Positions 56,801 to 60,404 of a stretch of DNA of 64,000 nt are shown one piece after another. The position numbers were made by a program, and so were the translations under genes. Positions within the stretch are counted from its first letter, which is position 1, and each line of letters opens with the position of its first letter. Where the stretch lies: contig NZ_BNEL01000001.1 of NCBI RefSeq assembly GCF_018327685.1, forward strand, positions 2,976,001 through 3,040,000, written 5' to 3'. The stretch comes from Streptomyces sp. TS71-3. GTDB taxonomy: Bacteria > Actinomycetota > Actinomycetes > Streptomycetales > Streptomycetaceae. The notes beneath the pieces were generated by a model. That model saw only the letters and a program-made list of their open reading frames with translations, was not told the DNA's origin and searched no databases.

Positions 56801-59800
56801 GTCACGCACACGATCACCGGTCCCACCCACCGGTCGGTGGGGCGCGCCTCCCACACGCAGGCCGACCAGGCAGCTCGCGAGGAGCACCAGCAGGACCTGC
56901 ACCGGCGGGTCCGCTACCTCCCCGGGCGCGCGGTGGACGGCCACCTGTGGAGCCTGCAGCAGCCGGAGGCCGAGGTGCCGTGGGCGGCGGACATCGCCGC
57001 GGGCCGCACCCCGTACTTCTTCAACGCCCACGGCAACCCGACCTCGGTGACGCTGCAGACCGTCGTCGGCGGGCGGACGCAGCCGGACCGCACGGAGTAC
57101 CGCAGCGTGCACGTGAACGGCTCGGAACTGGGCCGCTTCCTGCGCCGGCGCCCGAGCCTGTCCCAGCTCTCCTCCGACACGCCCGTCGTGCTCGTGTCCT
57201 GCTCGACGGGCGACGGCACGGAGCAGGACGCAGGGCTGGTGGCGCAGCTCGTCGCCGACGAGACCGGGCGGGTGGTGTACGCCCCCAGCGGCCTGGTGAA
57301 CGTCGAGGCGATCGTGGCCCCGGGGACGAAGCGGCAGACCGCGGGCTGGGTGAGGTTCGAGCCGCGCCGGGGGCCGGCTCCCGAGGAGGCGGGCGACGGG
57401 CAGACCGGCGCCACCGGGACGCAGGACACCCCGGCGCAGGACACCCCGACACAGGACACCCCGGCGCGGCTCGCCCAGGAGCCCGCCCCGGAGCCGGAGC
57501 CCGCCTACACGGTGTCGGGCCCGTCGGAGCTGACCGCCGGGGACGGCACGGTGCTCGACGTGCGGGACACCGGAGCCACCGGCTTCACCGAGGCGCTCGC
57601 CGACGCTCTCGGGCCGGACGGTAGGCGGTCGCCGGGGCTGACCCCGCACCCGGGGGAGAGCGTCGCCGACGCGTTGCGGCGCACTCTCGCCGCCGAGGTC
57701 GGGGAGAGCGACATGCCGCCGGAGGGCCCGTTGCCCGTCGACGGTGTGGACGTCTCCCTCGACGAACTGGACGCCGCGGGAGTCACCCTGGGTGCCACGG
57801 AGCGCGCCCAGGCCGAACTGCTCGGCGGCCGGCTGCCCCTCGCCGACGCCGGGCTGTCCCCCCACAAGCAACTCGCCGTCCTGCTGCGCTCGCCCGGCCC
57901 CTGGAACGACACGATGACCCGGGCGGTGGCGAGCACCGCGGCCAGGACGCTGTCGGTCGGCGTCGACCTGGTGGACACCCGCAGCGGTGAAGTGACGCGC
58001 TTCCCCGCCCCGGACGGGCAGGCACCGGTGGTGCTGGCGACCGGCTCGGACGGCTTCAGGGCCGCCGTACCGAGGAACACCGCCGCGGACGACGGGACCA
58101 CGGGCACGTCCACGGACACGAGCACGACCACGGACACGGATACGACCACGGACACGGATACGACCACCGGCACACCCACACCCACGGACACCGGCACGGA
58201 CACGGGCACCAGGCCGACCGTGCCCCCGGACGGGCAGGTCACCGCACCCCCTCCCGGCTTCCACACGATCAGGGACCCCGAGGGCCGGACCATCGGTGCT
58301 GCGAGGCTGGCGGACTCGGAGTGGAAGCAGCGGGAACGCCTGCTGGGCGGCCTGGCGAAGGCCCGCCGGTTCCGGATCAAGAGTGCCGAGGGCACGGGTG
58401 GCGACCGTTCGTGGGAGGTGCCGTGGTCGCGGCGCGGTGAGGATGCGGCGGAGCCGTTCTTCGTGGTGGCCCACGGTGACACCCTGGTCGACGAGGACGG
58501 TTCCCTCGCGGGGGCGGATGCCACCGCGGTGAACGGGGCGCTGGGTGAGCTGCCCGCGTCCACGCCGCTCGTCGCGGTCTCGTGCGAGTCGGGGGCGGAC
58601 GGCGTGAACGGGTCGGGTGTGATGACCCCGGCAAGGGCGCAGGCCGTTGCGGACGCCACCGGTCGGGTCGTCTTCGCGCCGACGGCCGTGATCGGTGTGG
58701 AGCGCCGGGCGGACGGCAGCACCTCGCTGTACCTGCGGTCCTCGAAGTCCGGCAGGCCGGCCCCCGGTGAGCTGAGGTTCCGGCGCTTCACCCCGTCTCG
58801 GGGAACGGTGGCCGGCCGCACGGGTCACGGGGAATCCCCGGAGGACGCGGCCGTGACCGCGGCGGATGCCGTGCCGGAGGACCCGTCCCAGGAGGTCCTG
58901 GAATCCGCGGAGTTCAGCCCGTCCCTGCCCTTCCGGAAGAAGGTCCCGCAGCAGGCGGCCGCCACCGCACCGCCTGCCACCGCACCACCCGCGAGCGAGG
59001 CCGATCTCCGGGGTATCCGTTTCTCCGAGGCCGCGGAGGCCTTCGAGGAGCGGCTCGGCCGCTATCTGATCCAGCGTCCGGAGGCGACGGAGGCGGCTCG
59101 GACGTTCGCCAAGGCGATGTGGGACACCCTTGTGACGGACGCGCCCGAACAGGTGATTCACCTGGGCCGGCGCGATGGCGCCCCCGGCAGTGTGGGACAG
59201 AACGTACGTACCCTGCGCGAAGTCATAAGCAGTGGGAATATGCGCGAGTTGGCTGCGTTGCTCTTCTACTCGGTCAGTTCGAAAACACTGAAGGGTTCCA
59301 TCGACGTCCCCACGCACGCGGATATCCCGGACGTCGACAATGAACGTGTGTGGCGCCGAGAGGAGAGGCGGCCCGGCCGCCGTGTGTTCCGGCCGGAGGA
59401 CGCGGTGCCTCCGCTCAGTGACGCCGAACGCAAGGAGGTCGTGGAGTACCGCCCGTTCGGCAAGACCCGTCTGACGTGGGTCAGGGGCATCGACCAGATG
59501 CATCTGCCGCTTGAGGCGCCGTTGCACCAGAGAGGACAGAAAACGGGTGCCCTGGTGGCCACGGGAACGTCCGGCTCCTTGGCGCTGATCCTCGAAACGG
59601 CCACGCGCCTCCAGGAAGCGACGGGCCAGCAGTTCGACCTGAACGAGATACGGCTGGGTCTGACCGGGCACATGCTCGTGGTCGGCTACCACAGCCTGCA
59701 CGAGGTGATGAGGTCGGCCCAGTTGTGGGACGACATGCACAACGGATCCTACGAGGTCCGCTACGTCGACGGGTGGAGCCGGTACCGGTACCTGGCCCCG

Positions 59801-59932
59801 CTGACCGAGGACGAACTGCGGGAGCACGTCGCCGTGAACGGGCTGTTCCCCGACGAGATCGCTCACGGGGCCACCGAGCCCACACCCACCCCCGCCATCC
59901 CACCGCCGGACCGTGGCCAGGCATCGACATGA
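38819..59932 (+). CDS. Giant (7,037-aa) multidomain T7SS-associated toxin-like protein
   Basis: Single uninterrupted frame of 21.1 kb. Residues about 1-170 are helical (WXG100-like, probable T7SS export region). About 200-230 hold a hydrophobic patch. About 260-890 are low-complexity Pro/Gly/Thr/Gln linkers. Then: DxD glycosyltransferase (990-1260), His/Cys module 1 (His1576, Cys1621), OTU protease (Cys1759, His1989), a long beta-rich region (about 2090-3850), coiled coils around Ser-rich repeats (3897-4004), two Cys-less OTU-like modules (4143, 4442), an unknown enzyme-like module (4730-5180), a dead His/Cys module (5850-5960), module 3 (His6071, Cys6128), a third Cys-less OTU copy (6255), module 4 (His6552, Cys6589) and a C-terminal tip (6730-7037). 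Such giant actinobacterial proteins are annotated with 'lonely Cys' domains. Secreted effector function is inference. Confidence 0.93.
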   Translation: MAIMASKKLNDLLFVLIGERLLQANEDLAFDSHKPFKQLGQNARDLSDVIEQTVFGTGKALPPQVGKRYTKAMNLFVRDGNTNHLHEFADQLDEIADGRINTSMNIAESKRAIIAELIRLLIELLIDAVLAVFSGGSSAGEAAVAKARSRVLVLTIMDTLLSRTHLMPTLSEAFEEAFMAFAVRLSMIVDPPHGVGPKGFDWGQIALDGALGGLAALFHGGISKSLDLDGIFKNIFKNDLKNNPFKDFPNDVHSKADPPPGLNGKHAPDVDGSKSPGPDPKSTPGPDGDDLPTPNGKGSPEPHVSNGPGAIGKNTPNGSGNGPGRFTPVNIVRNVGHDSRNFLAEGGSEALAEGAISALTGNGFSFSWDSFLGGGISGKVEETLGAGAHGLGGWANKTLGIGNAGNPSTTGAPGGGANGLTDGGTTDGHGVPHGTPSGGGRGAGTQGRQGTGGDTDGDPGSARFDESGVPTTSSGDAGPGSTDTVGSDVSDADPGGLHVPGGTSGTHTPGTHAPDTHTSGTGTPHGGGRPSTVSDDSSLEQPPRHVPSGDTGEGAPHESVPQGTGHGTGSGTGSSGTHQPDQTQRQQQADQPDQSEQQQDDPAQHDDPAQQDQQHQADQQNQQDQSDQQNVPHQPGQGGRPAGQGDTSQRGGNDTHTQTHTDTGDETQTGTDTDTDTEDHTNTDTSTGTGTHTGTGTGTRNTDVPQENGSSAGDPFRTSEPPVTSLAGPPVGLPGTPTPTPSQGPAPTPTPTPSATPTPTPSPTAGTPAPTPSGTPSSTTPSPTPVPPPTSTPTTSSTPPPTPLSTTTSTPPPTSSKPEGAPEADRGATDTGTPSVPPPAPRSTVASGPEPRSEHGPEPASQHTSQSGPDQASTPPVDTADEDAGFEPAWGALSESGDGTQTPFHELARADRPLDEEERDAVLQGVLNLANVGQFSAARVLVQRLGERAERLAGQLGHAEAVTMHQQAAGTVTGLTELYQDPGMADDLGLKQPPKILNFYWAGRPMEPAAVRNMREWADKARRSGWTMRIWTDTAPEPSGRAVSTWDAGVRTDLTSRGVEFREITQILPLKQPARTGVFGGFLSRKPPAEITDPALAKLRDVYANARTEPRALPVASDAARYAVLKVSGGFYQDVDIAPGSVDLDRPLRRMGPDDIPVLGPMIRDNTEFQRIRDELAQNLGTTPDQVSPDEVAAHVMAKGEFGNHFFAVPPNSRFIDRVIEEIPDFAGEMSGKELVGNGAALTGPLVLSKALHKHASAYGLGEVSATEQGAALDPVEVSRLSALEWVTPESDNQAYDGEPGQRILTESGTSRSVGPSVRMPTPTTVSATGPSRPPGSDATTHQGAPQDVTRAIEPDTEPASDELGEHGGEDQARSNDHLPPRRTQRPVRHAGQPGEGGHQGQGGNAARQLRREWWGGGADPVNERPAAGRSGGDTDVAPTPQAPGRSMTVGTATFTPANGTGPVPATGTGTPPVSRVVLRPVADPDPDEASVRTLDDRQVPDRQVRRYAVWEGQGEDARLVGLGSHSATEQEQRADRWPLVVSDPEYRDWNGIRKAFQGSARTRPWGDDATYWFGHGSTDGMELSRQDGTVDTVGGEEFGRALQRWMDLGPRDRPIVLYSCQTGRPPEHGGVPVAQLVANATGRVVHAPTTEVGTAWDSTGRVRPWLHLDKDGARGSWAAFTPQPPAGRPDPAPDTGLHEDPGRRVDTESDTEPSDTEPSAASSHALSETRGNRPVKKLAPSRGRPGLDVLNVPGNGDCYFAALITSARQQHPGSDLAGTTVGALRENAAQWFAGSPARAAVEALGTDPLETLVRDLDTPTLRHVLGGAALPALSLDQQIKVADGVVKQVQEERAAGRPGDRRAVKRRLDDHFHRDILRGRLLAELRAGGAPAREHWDRLLSTAYPRWAADGAAPSLAEIRGTSTADLVERAIRDVNLWNTPFFDPVIPVVAGYLDMNVVVAQDDAARDQHQHPDAARTLYVHYNGTDHYSAVALSGTVNEPPKQGREQRPGQGQDQKSAQDQKSAQDSSTTSGPAGPARVKRVRFAPDPPEIRKRHDGSTDDGTTSEEDPDETPEPATEPQDPFLRIDTQLDVHRPPRLDRSMLPPPAAGRPVAFSDGSRLPEYLTGEHTGDAADARYGANAVTLRGVDAVVREIGGHFGLGRSSDPIARLEDTMRGMPRVLEGDGYESPPFVDANGQVRVLHVVARPHGNWERFADAHGVPVKVDAGDRSQVTVGGLKAINTTHRFAPSVAIGPPAGLAAYGRVGGSIGYQRAFEFAMQDQTHSRGETRRSDGSHVHLDDVQYEAWLSGPPSTVTTSGLPRSFFAGDAHTTFGVRNGITVRVPDGETSPSEPGRVPRTMELGPESAYRLVNTQDFGPVSHIRDWALAKVGAEPGTPAYDEAAGFFTTENFHRMSDRMARGPVTSRQLVDNDSSGTPLGAFVVDRVVPGKARLLSETSAAELRHYVQQTVKNERTLSKTYSQEVNAVAGPSFDLLGFFGAPASLRAAFGFFGRYRRSTTHGSVFGGSGARRIGGRAKSVPTELYLVSKTVYVRRTGDTEPTPFTTWSLDRMTRTEARRLGGWDDGTTERSRSGNEPFAPVYLPKDDPTVLGMARPETFTYDNGETVRPVEGADRPLSLLESFTDQVIRAAAREHPSMIAPLEEFGDPSDPRWRNADHYRMALQNTLNVITTLSEHSVSGNLENLVRTGLRIGLVVPGRFTRAYRYIWIDGRLSDRRYEGTQNDLILRNSAPGTDRLDGFQQVSRGTEHGIEASAAVRDAEKDTVGVPRNIGTGRIAAVWGRMKSNRTGYGPSVSHEAMAITATRSQLHSYQLELTAQTGGYWRFRSIWRGVGSLGLLGTHFFVMPERQIDLVGRTAGAPVGGRVVLSVPDEHTPATDPHAGRASKPRVRTERMDPQEAAALASGLPKDGPAPRRGAPATGDTADRGTDGPADGSARLIVVDAEEKPATGDAGTRGAPTTHGPDVFGDENPGTISVGAHRELVQGVEQVLKDASGDLWHFTTIGTASHDAALRPFQPQYLSGGFDQTSGRTGSRIVGLFGKGPYLNRLGTLVHRTRLLNPVVVSKPIKVESDLTISASHETSGGVTTTRSFTVTANGGLSHSHPVGPSVSGSYGLLGGWGRSRGETRTVTKTSTSELELDDEGHKVLVSADVQHDIAATVRTDGVLSPLHRLATWYRGSAAGQRLTFAADWLGHLPEKAAHRLGLIKDKLGEVPGYTAQKWTLPRWLRENPFGSYPANGFDTADVLADFDAQLDDLAVDTASRERIHSLVTPRAMRALKDELAATGTRARTRVGGWGVRSVRIGGRNALLRMELVAGEPEFSGLDHSISLLDMRFATETVSGRLTRSRDRSLGANVGEAVRTHEPVLSAAGPTYGESGSSSASSSTSRSLTKMAMHWFNTNEPHANFHTDYRLKLSLDLGERTVAEAEGDVGRLREQIPISLTTPGSAQAGKDDPLGTPALEKKAPGVSVWRPGAVSRKAIDAWRSRGGAQPPFESPENGFLVRRVVGLDDLRAAADVAVAQAYGAGPVAVKPEKAAPDGALRAAASIATATAMGAVTPMPPGARLTDTALDEAVTKARRTGLTRPGTASALALYEGTSNSAITSFYRDTTTADGYGVEGLSEDTLVGGADGGIRFYSRPDFGNAQLMAVAPDTVMEAPTRYSTGSDTSVTRNGVQESVVGGQPTVATDPIGVLGPQASGTGINTGETDGRGLGSTETAWPNVKPKAGRSFLFAVPTDWLGVAEVHRHVKDSAPAAWLADRLTPFGHVKHGPRAVETQTTVLAWVREDVARELGLIDDETFPQQVADAWAEVARAGTAWADADKAYWENRRATAELRDRHDELLHERSAAKLRLEQALRARELARQDAAGQGSTADSGSVYSQESAATSGSVYSQDSAASSGSVYSQDSAASSGSVYSQDSAATSGSVYSQDSAATSGSFYSQDSAASSGSVYSQDSAATSGSFYSQDSAASSGSVYSQDSADDSAEQDVAAARRQVREVTAELKEVRRSLHTRHTAMRAELVRAEGEAADFHRVRGEADRLTRWHRLPAEQGTPGEPERRAGVTEPEPVVYRPLPALPKESAEPVARYTVTTGEEGTGTTDALTSPEGRRYELHDVPEDGDAFYHALADGLRLLDPAGRAGGPASADPREREETAAELRELLAAGLDDPANSDLAAFTSPDTEDAYTEEELADAGVSFDADPPGQREWDATGKLPLHTRLPQDSRSRLAATALRRPGDTADGGGWDHGGADLLPALAARTLGARITVVRADGGFQDFLPPSGAPGTDTPDRLPHVVLHLANRHYRLAVPEGTSVDRPPLPARPAPGTAPETALTRTPPGQAGEGGETGKYGKPGKSAESAESEGSTPTSEDPPVRPAHDTMPWTARTGAGWRYGTGTGAPVLTGPDGTPHTLVAPTGDGNGFWPALAAAFHPNRERDTVGMVQGARLPSTAVLDRGARFSHDELKRARVALDAEQSEQFRRDGGRLPADLALSPAQERALLRTHLHTARHWDDATSGTAAQLAADVYHATVTVVSEDGSARTYTGAGVRDGRTVTLYRRGGEFLLARPAPRPAIRLRDPLEHGFDSLSEGNGDRRARQQRGRQAQTNQSQPNQQPDQQTGQSEASHPGTNQSEAGPSDPSRARANQSEPGPSQASRPQTNRPEGGQRQPGRSGPNRPQGGQHPANRTPASQAQTAHAQPSQPQPRRLPDLFDSDLTEDMRRRLDEPGLLDKKVRGRDLADLGITGQGPVRAGTQVRVGSLGLSHVDRARLVMHVRGLDDELSAALSRRQDGDQRPSRPRVLVHQGYATGDQFGIAAALISDPNLHVVVVAGLTPEKVKPGTAQGIADYYLKSGVPPERVHLVEARGRKLEEAGQREAETILGRKLPGDFNRHKDLLRINAGTKWVAANFTVDVRRAVRKAWGVDDAGFPPATQETVGAWLDEKGVVPRSDRDTVVLWSRFSGKTGSAHAEHDTSYEGMRQILRRLADRSRDRGEAPLVVITGDAYADPDHKDKYTDIVREARALGLDVRNLTNYWKGDKEALHAWGGDDRIGQLKLYEYLQRNSRTTHHLGFRSGNMESLAMLGYTVRYMEEPDSAGGDRMTIWHAANNSLSTGRGGLAAGYERILVAEPPTRTGKVMKRVQAVAEDPATPEAEKNKLPNHRFPTWLFVAKPRKPKPEEYFRDAAKGFSDADLDQITDYLLPRRTAPVADDPSRTGQAPADTAPADTAPADAPMPVATHPSDAPRRRTGRAVEDHFDADQVRRWRIRKLSSAIARTLDDRTADPVTRQDEAARMAEEVAGLRETLLDSDLTPFLAGPDADLAEGLEVRQDRIRELRRALSGRSRGGRHHQDLSDELAVLAAEEAQIRAEVARREAGVPHTQQMVPGLGDMRITRLLTSGADPEDVLDTMWDETSELSMRSRQLGATGPDAAQPADDDGNGSLRQLVEHRMARAEEDLSVYQSLVKRWGTWRRVGQAAALRLVMAERRAKQLGARDVQAARDRIATTPATARLYPVPDDEVEEFFDTVHRHLTEGMSLVSQVNLDGGTDGGPLLAALTAGPDVDLGGVLAGTGGARAAADPKDGSLPAALVSSRFQKAGAPGLGNAVIHWEQNVRRRTVHTFSADDVHAPADPGHGATLSSLHPLIAHGDANAVRLALGEATKFALDHDLRRRLTAGRPATDARFGALIHGDLRWWDVEKIVLTYTDEASHEQARLNRTRLKDFAREHGLALKVSLSPAPGATPAGFHPDSGSEADPSAPVGTPLTKGTGSAQRTIGRDFTPFADREAGGLAGLVTDEVALADEEGEEKYTLTRVRAPWSGQDRPAPFVVRAVGGPHGVTVQLGDGTTTKLSPAEFADLLAADPDLQGADPGTPVVLLVPFGGARGLDLPRLVAARTGREVWSTSGALEALPVPGSRKRVISQFRLPRAVDPVGNWIVSRPGDLDRRDTADGGGSPAPGVIRTTSGTVLLDRDVVTHTITGPTHRSVGRASHTQADQAAREEHQQDLHRRVRYLPGRAVDGHLWSLQQPEAEVPWAADIAAGRTPYFFNAHGNPTSVTLQTVVGGRTQPDRTEYRSVHVNGSELGRFLRRRPSLSQLSSDTPVVLVSCSTGDGTEQDAGLVAQLVADETGRVVYAPSGLVNVEAIVAPGTKRQTAGWVRFEPRRGPAPEEAGDGQTGATGTQDTPAQDTPTQDTPARLAQEPAPEPEPAYTVSGPSELTAGDGTVLDVRDTGATGFTEALADALGPDGRRSPGLTPHPGESVADALRRTLAAEVGESDMPPEGPLPVDGVDVSLDELDAAGVTLGATERAQAELLGGRLPLADAGLSPHKQLAVLLRSPGPWNDTMTRAVASTAARTLSVGVDLVDTRSGEVTRFPAPDGQAPVVLATGSDGFRAAVPRNTAADDGTTGTSTDTSTTTDTDTTTDTDTTTGTPTPTDTGTDTGTRPTVPPDGQVTAPPPGFHTIRDPEGRTIGAARLADSEWKQRERLLGGLAKARRFRIKSAEGTGGDRSWEVPWSRRGEDAAEPFFVVAHGDTLVDEDGSLAGADATAVNGALGELPASTPLVAVSCESGADGVNGSGVMTPARAQAVADATGRVVFAPTAVIGVERRADGSTSLYLRSSKSGRPAPGELRFRRFTPSRGTVAGRTGHGESPEDAAVTAADAVPEDPSQEVLESAEFSPSLPFRKKVPQQAAATAPPATAPPASEADLRGIRFSEAAEAFEERLGRYLIQRPEATEAARTFAKAMWDTLVTDAPEQVIHLGRRDGAPGSVGQNVRTLREVISSGNMRELAALLFYSVSSKTLKGSIDVPTHADIPDVDNERVWRREERRPGRRVFRPEDAVPPLSDAERKEVVEYRPFGKTRLTWVRGIDQMHLPLEAPLHQRGQKTGALVATGTSGSLALILETATRLQEATGQQFDLNEIRLGLTGHMLVVGYHSLHEVMRSAQLWDDMHNGSYEVRYVDGWSRYRYLAPLTEDELREHVAVNGLFPDEIAHGATEPTPTPAIPPPDRGQAST
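41780..42620 (+). other. Domain: DxD glycosyltransferase like TcdA/TcdB
   Basis: Residues about 990-1260 of the giant protein. KILNFYWAGRPM opens the domain, SDAARYAVLKVSGGFYQDVD carries Asp1118 and Arg1121 and ends in the DVD motif (1134-1136), and TGPLVLSKAL closes it. This arrangement (start strand with W/H-G, then SDxxRYxxLxxxGGxYxDxD) is that of GT-A toxin transferases such as large clostridial toxins. All key residues appear intact. Confidence 0.78.
43250..43870 (+). other. Domain: His/Cys (C80/clan CD-like) module 1
   Basis: Residues about 1478-1684. YWFGHGSTDG (His1576) and PIVLYSCQTG (Cys1621) are followed by VAQLVANATGRVVHAPT. His-Gly after a hydrophobic strand and Ser/Ala-Cys after the next strand is the clan CD arrangement (caspases, gingipains and the C80 autoprotease of MARTX/TcdB toxins). 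It lies directly after the glycosyltransferase, as in clostridial toxins. Confidence 0.62.
44060..44815 (+). other. Domain: OTU-like cysteine protease, catalytic residues present
   Basis: Residues about 1748-1999. VPGNGDCYFAAL has Asp1758-Cys1759 and YNGTDHYSAVAL has His1989, the standard OTU spacing. OTU proteases cleave ubiquitin or act as general proteases; bacterial toxins carry them as effectors or self-processing domains. Confidence 0.78.
50507..50830 (+). repeat. Nine 36-bp coding repeats (SGSVYSQDSAAS)
   Basis: Nine units of 36 bp with the consensus SGSVYSQDSAA(S/T), residues 3897-4004. Units 6 and 8 have Phe for Val. DNA of units 1-5 is nearly identical; later units differ at silent sites, implying recent unequal expansion. 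The array sits between two long coiled-coil segments (AELRDRHDELLHERSAAKLR before; QVREVTAELKEVRRSLHTRH after). Confidence 0.85.
51130..51810 (+). other. Domain: Cys-less OTU-like module 1
   Basis: Residues about 4105-4331. VPEDGDAFYHALADGL aligns with the OTU nucleophile loop, with Ala4143 in place of Cys. The later strand ITVVRADGGFQDF and NRHYRLAV with His4324 are conserved. Catalysis is not expected; a binding or scaffolding role is. Confidence 0.6.
52060..52590 (+). other. Domain: Cys-less OTU-like module 2
   Basis: Residues about 4415-4590. APTGDGNGFWPALAAAF matches the OTU loop GDGNCFxxAL, with Gly4442 in place of Cys. HWDDATSGTAAQLAADVYHA and TVTVVSEDGSARTY align with the other two degenerate copies, showing common descent. 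Confidence 0.55.
53000..54480 (+). other. Domain: unidentified enzyme-like module
   Basis: Residues about 4728-5221, after a Gln/Ser/Pro-rich linker. It has alternating strands and helices: RVLVHQGYATGDQFGIAAAL, NLHVVVVAGLTPEKVKPGT, DTVVLWSRFSGKTGSAHAEH, APLVVITGDAYADPDHKDKY and HLGFRSGNMESLAMLGYTVR. The two Rossmann-like halves and the GxRSGNxE motif suggest a nucleotide- or nucleotide-sugar-binding enzyme, possibly a GT-B-type transferase. I cannot name a family. Confidence 0.5.
56300..56640 (+). other. Domain: His/Cys module 2, catalytic residues lost
   Basis: Residues about 5828-5941. PFVVRAVGGPHGVTVQLGDG stands where other copies have a strand ending in AHG, and PVVLLVPFGGARG has Pro5900 at the Cys position. 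The later VAARTGREVWSTSGAL matches VADETGRVVYAPSGL of module 3. A degenerate paralogue of the His/Cys modules. Confidence 0.55.
56940..57370 (+). other. Domain: His/Cys module 3
   Basis: Residues about 6041-6184. PYFFNAHGNPTSV has His6071, PVVLVSCSTGDG has Cys6128, then VAQLVADETGRVVYAPSG. Both proposed catalytic residues are present. Confidence 0.6.
57500..58060 (+). other. Domain: Cys-less OTU-like module 3
   Basis: Residues about 6228-6414. VRDTGATGFTEALADAL is in the place of the OTU nucleophile loop, with Gly6255 at the Cys position. PWNDTMTRAVASTAARTLSV aligns with the equivalent helix of module 2. It is followed by a Thr/Asp dipeptide-type linker (TDTSTTTDTDTTTDTDTTTG). Confidence 0.5.
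58380..58790 (+). other. Domain: His/Cys module 4
   Basis: Residues about 6521-6658. PFFVVAHGDTLVDEDG has His6552, PLVAVSCESGADG has Cys6589, then AQAVADATGRVVFAPTAVIG. It is the last such module before the C-terminal tip, a sensible place for release by autoproteolysis. Confidence 0.6.
59000..59932 (+). other. Domain: C-terminal tip of the giant protein
   Basis: Residues about 6728-7037. IRFSEAAEAFEERLGRYLIQ opens it; later QKTGALVATGTSGSLALILE and LTGHMLVVGYHSLHEVMRSA are its most distinctive parts. Base composition between about 59150 and 59350 is clearly less GC-rich, with codons such as ATA, AAT and AAA that are rare elsewhere in the gene. That fits an exchanged toxin tip. No family recognised. 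Confidence 0.5.
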
Positions 59933-60404
59933 TGCACAGCCGCCAGCGGAACACCCGGGGCGGTACGGGCTACCAGGGCGTCGACCCGGTCTGGCATCAT
60001 GAGGCCGCCGGTGTGAACGGTGAGGTTCCAGTTGCACGCGGTGCGGAGCGAAGCGGCCAGGCGGGCCACCCGCGAGCTGTTCGGGAAGGCGCCGGTTCCG
60101 GACACGGATCCGAAGGCACCCGGGGCTCGGCAGGACCAGCGGCACCAACAGGACATGCGGGCGGACACCTTCGGCCGCGTTCCCGTCCCGTCCGGCGCGC
60201 CCGGACCGATCATCGAACGGGACGAGGAGAACGGCCGGAGTCCCGCGGGGAAGAGCGGGACACTCCCCGAGTGCACAGGGTCGGAGCGCCCGGCGGGCCG
60301 GAACCGGCCGCCGAGGAGAACCGGATGGTCGCTGACCGGCCGCGTGAGCCGGGTGGGCAAAAGGCGCGGAACGTGGCCGAGTGGCCAGGAAGGAAGGGCC
60401 GGTT
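59933..60404. other. 472-bp region behind the giant gene; no clear immunity gene
   Basis: An immunity gene would be expected here. One rightward frame from about 60020 encodes FQLHAVRSEAARRATRELFG and then GRVPVPSGAPGPIIERDEEN with GC-rich third positions, but it has no ribosome-binding site I trust and runs into the next gene in another frame. I do not call it a gene. No strong terminator hairpin was seen. Confidence 0.35.

Noticed and set aside
58080..58220. Thr/Asp-coding simple sequence considered as a frameshift hot spot
   Set aside because: The reading frame stays open through it and the downstream His/Cys module is in frame.
52895..60148. 2,417-codon open frame on the minus strand opposite the giant gene
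   Set aside because: It has no domain features, is rich in Arg/Gly/Val/Pro and mirrors the codon pattern of the plus-strand gene, as expected in GC-rich DNA.
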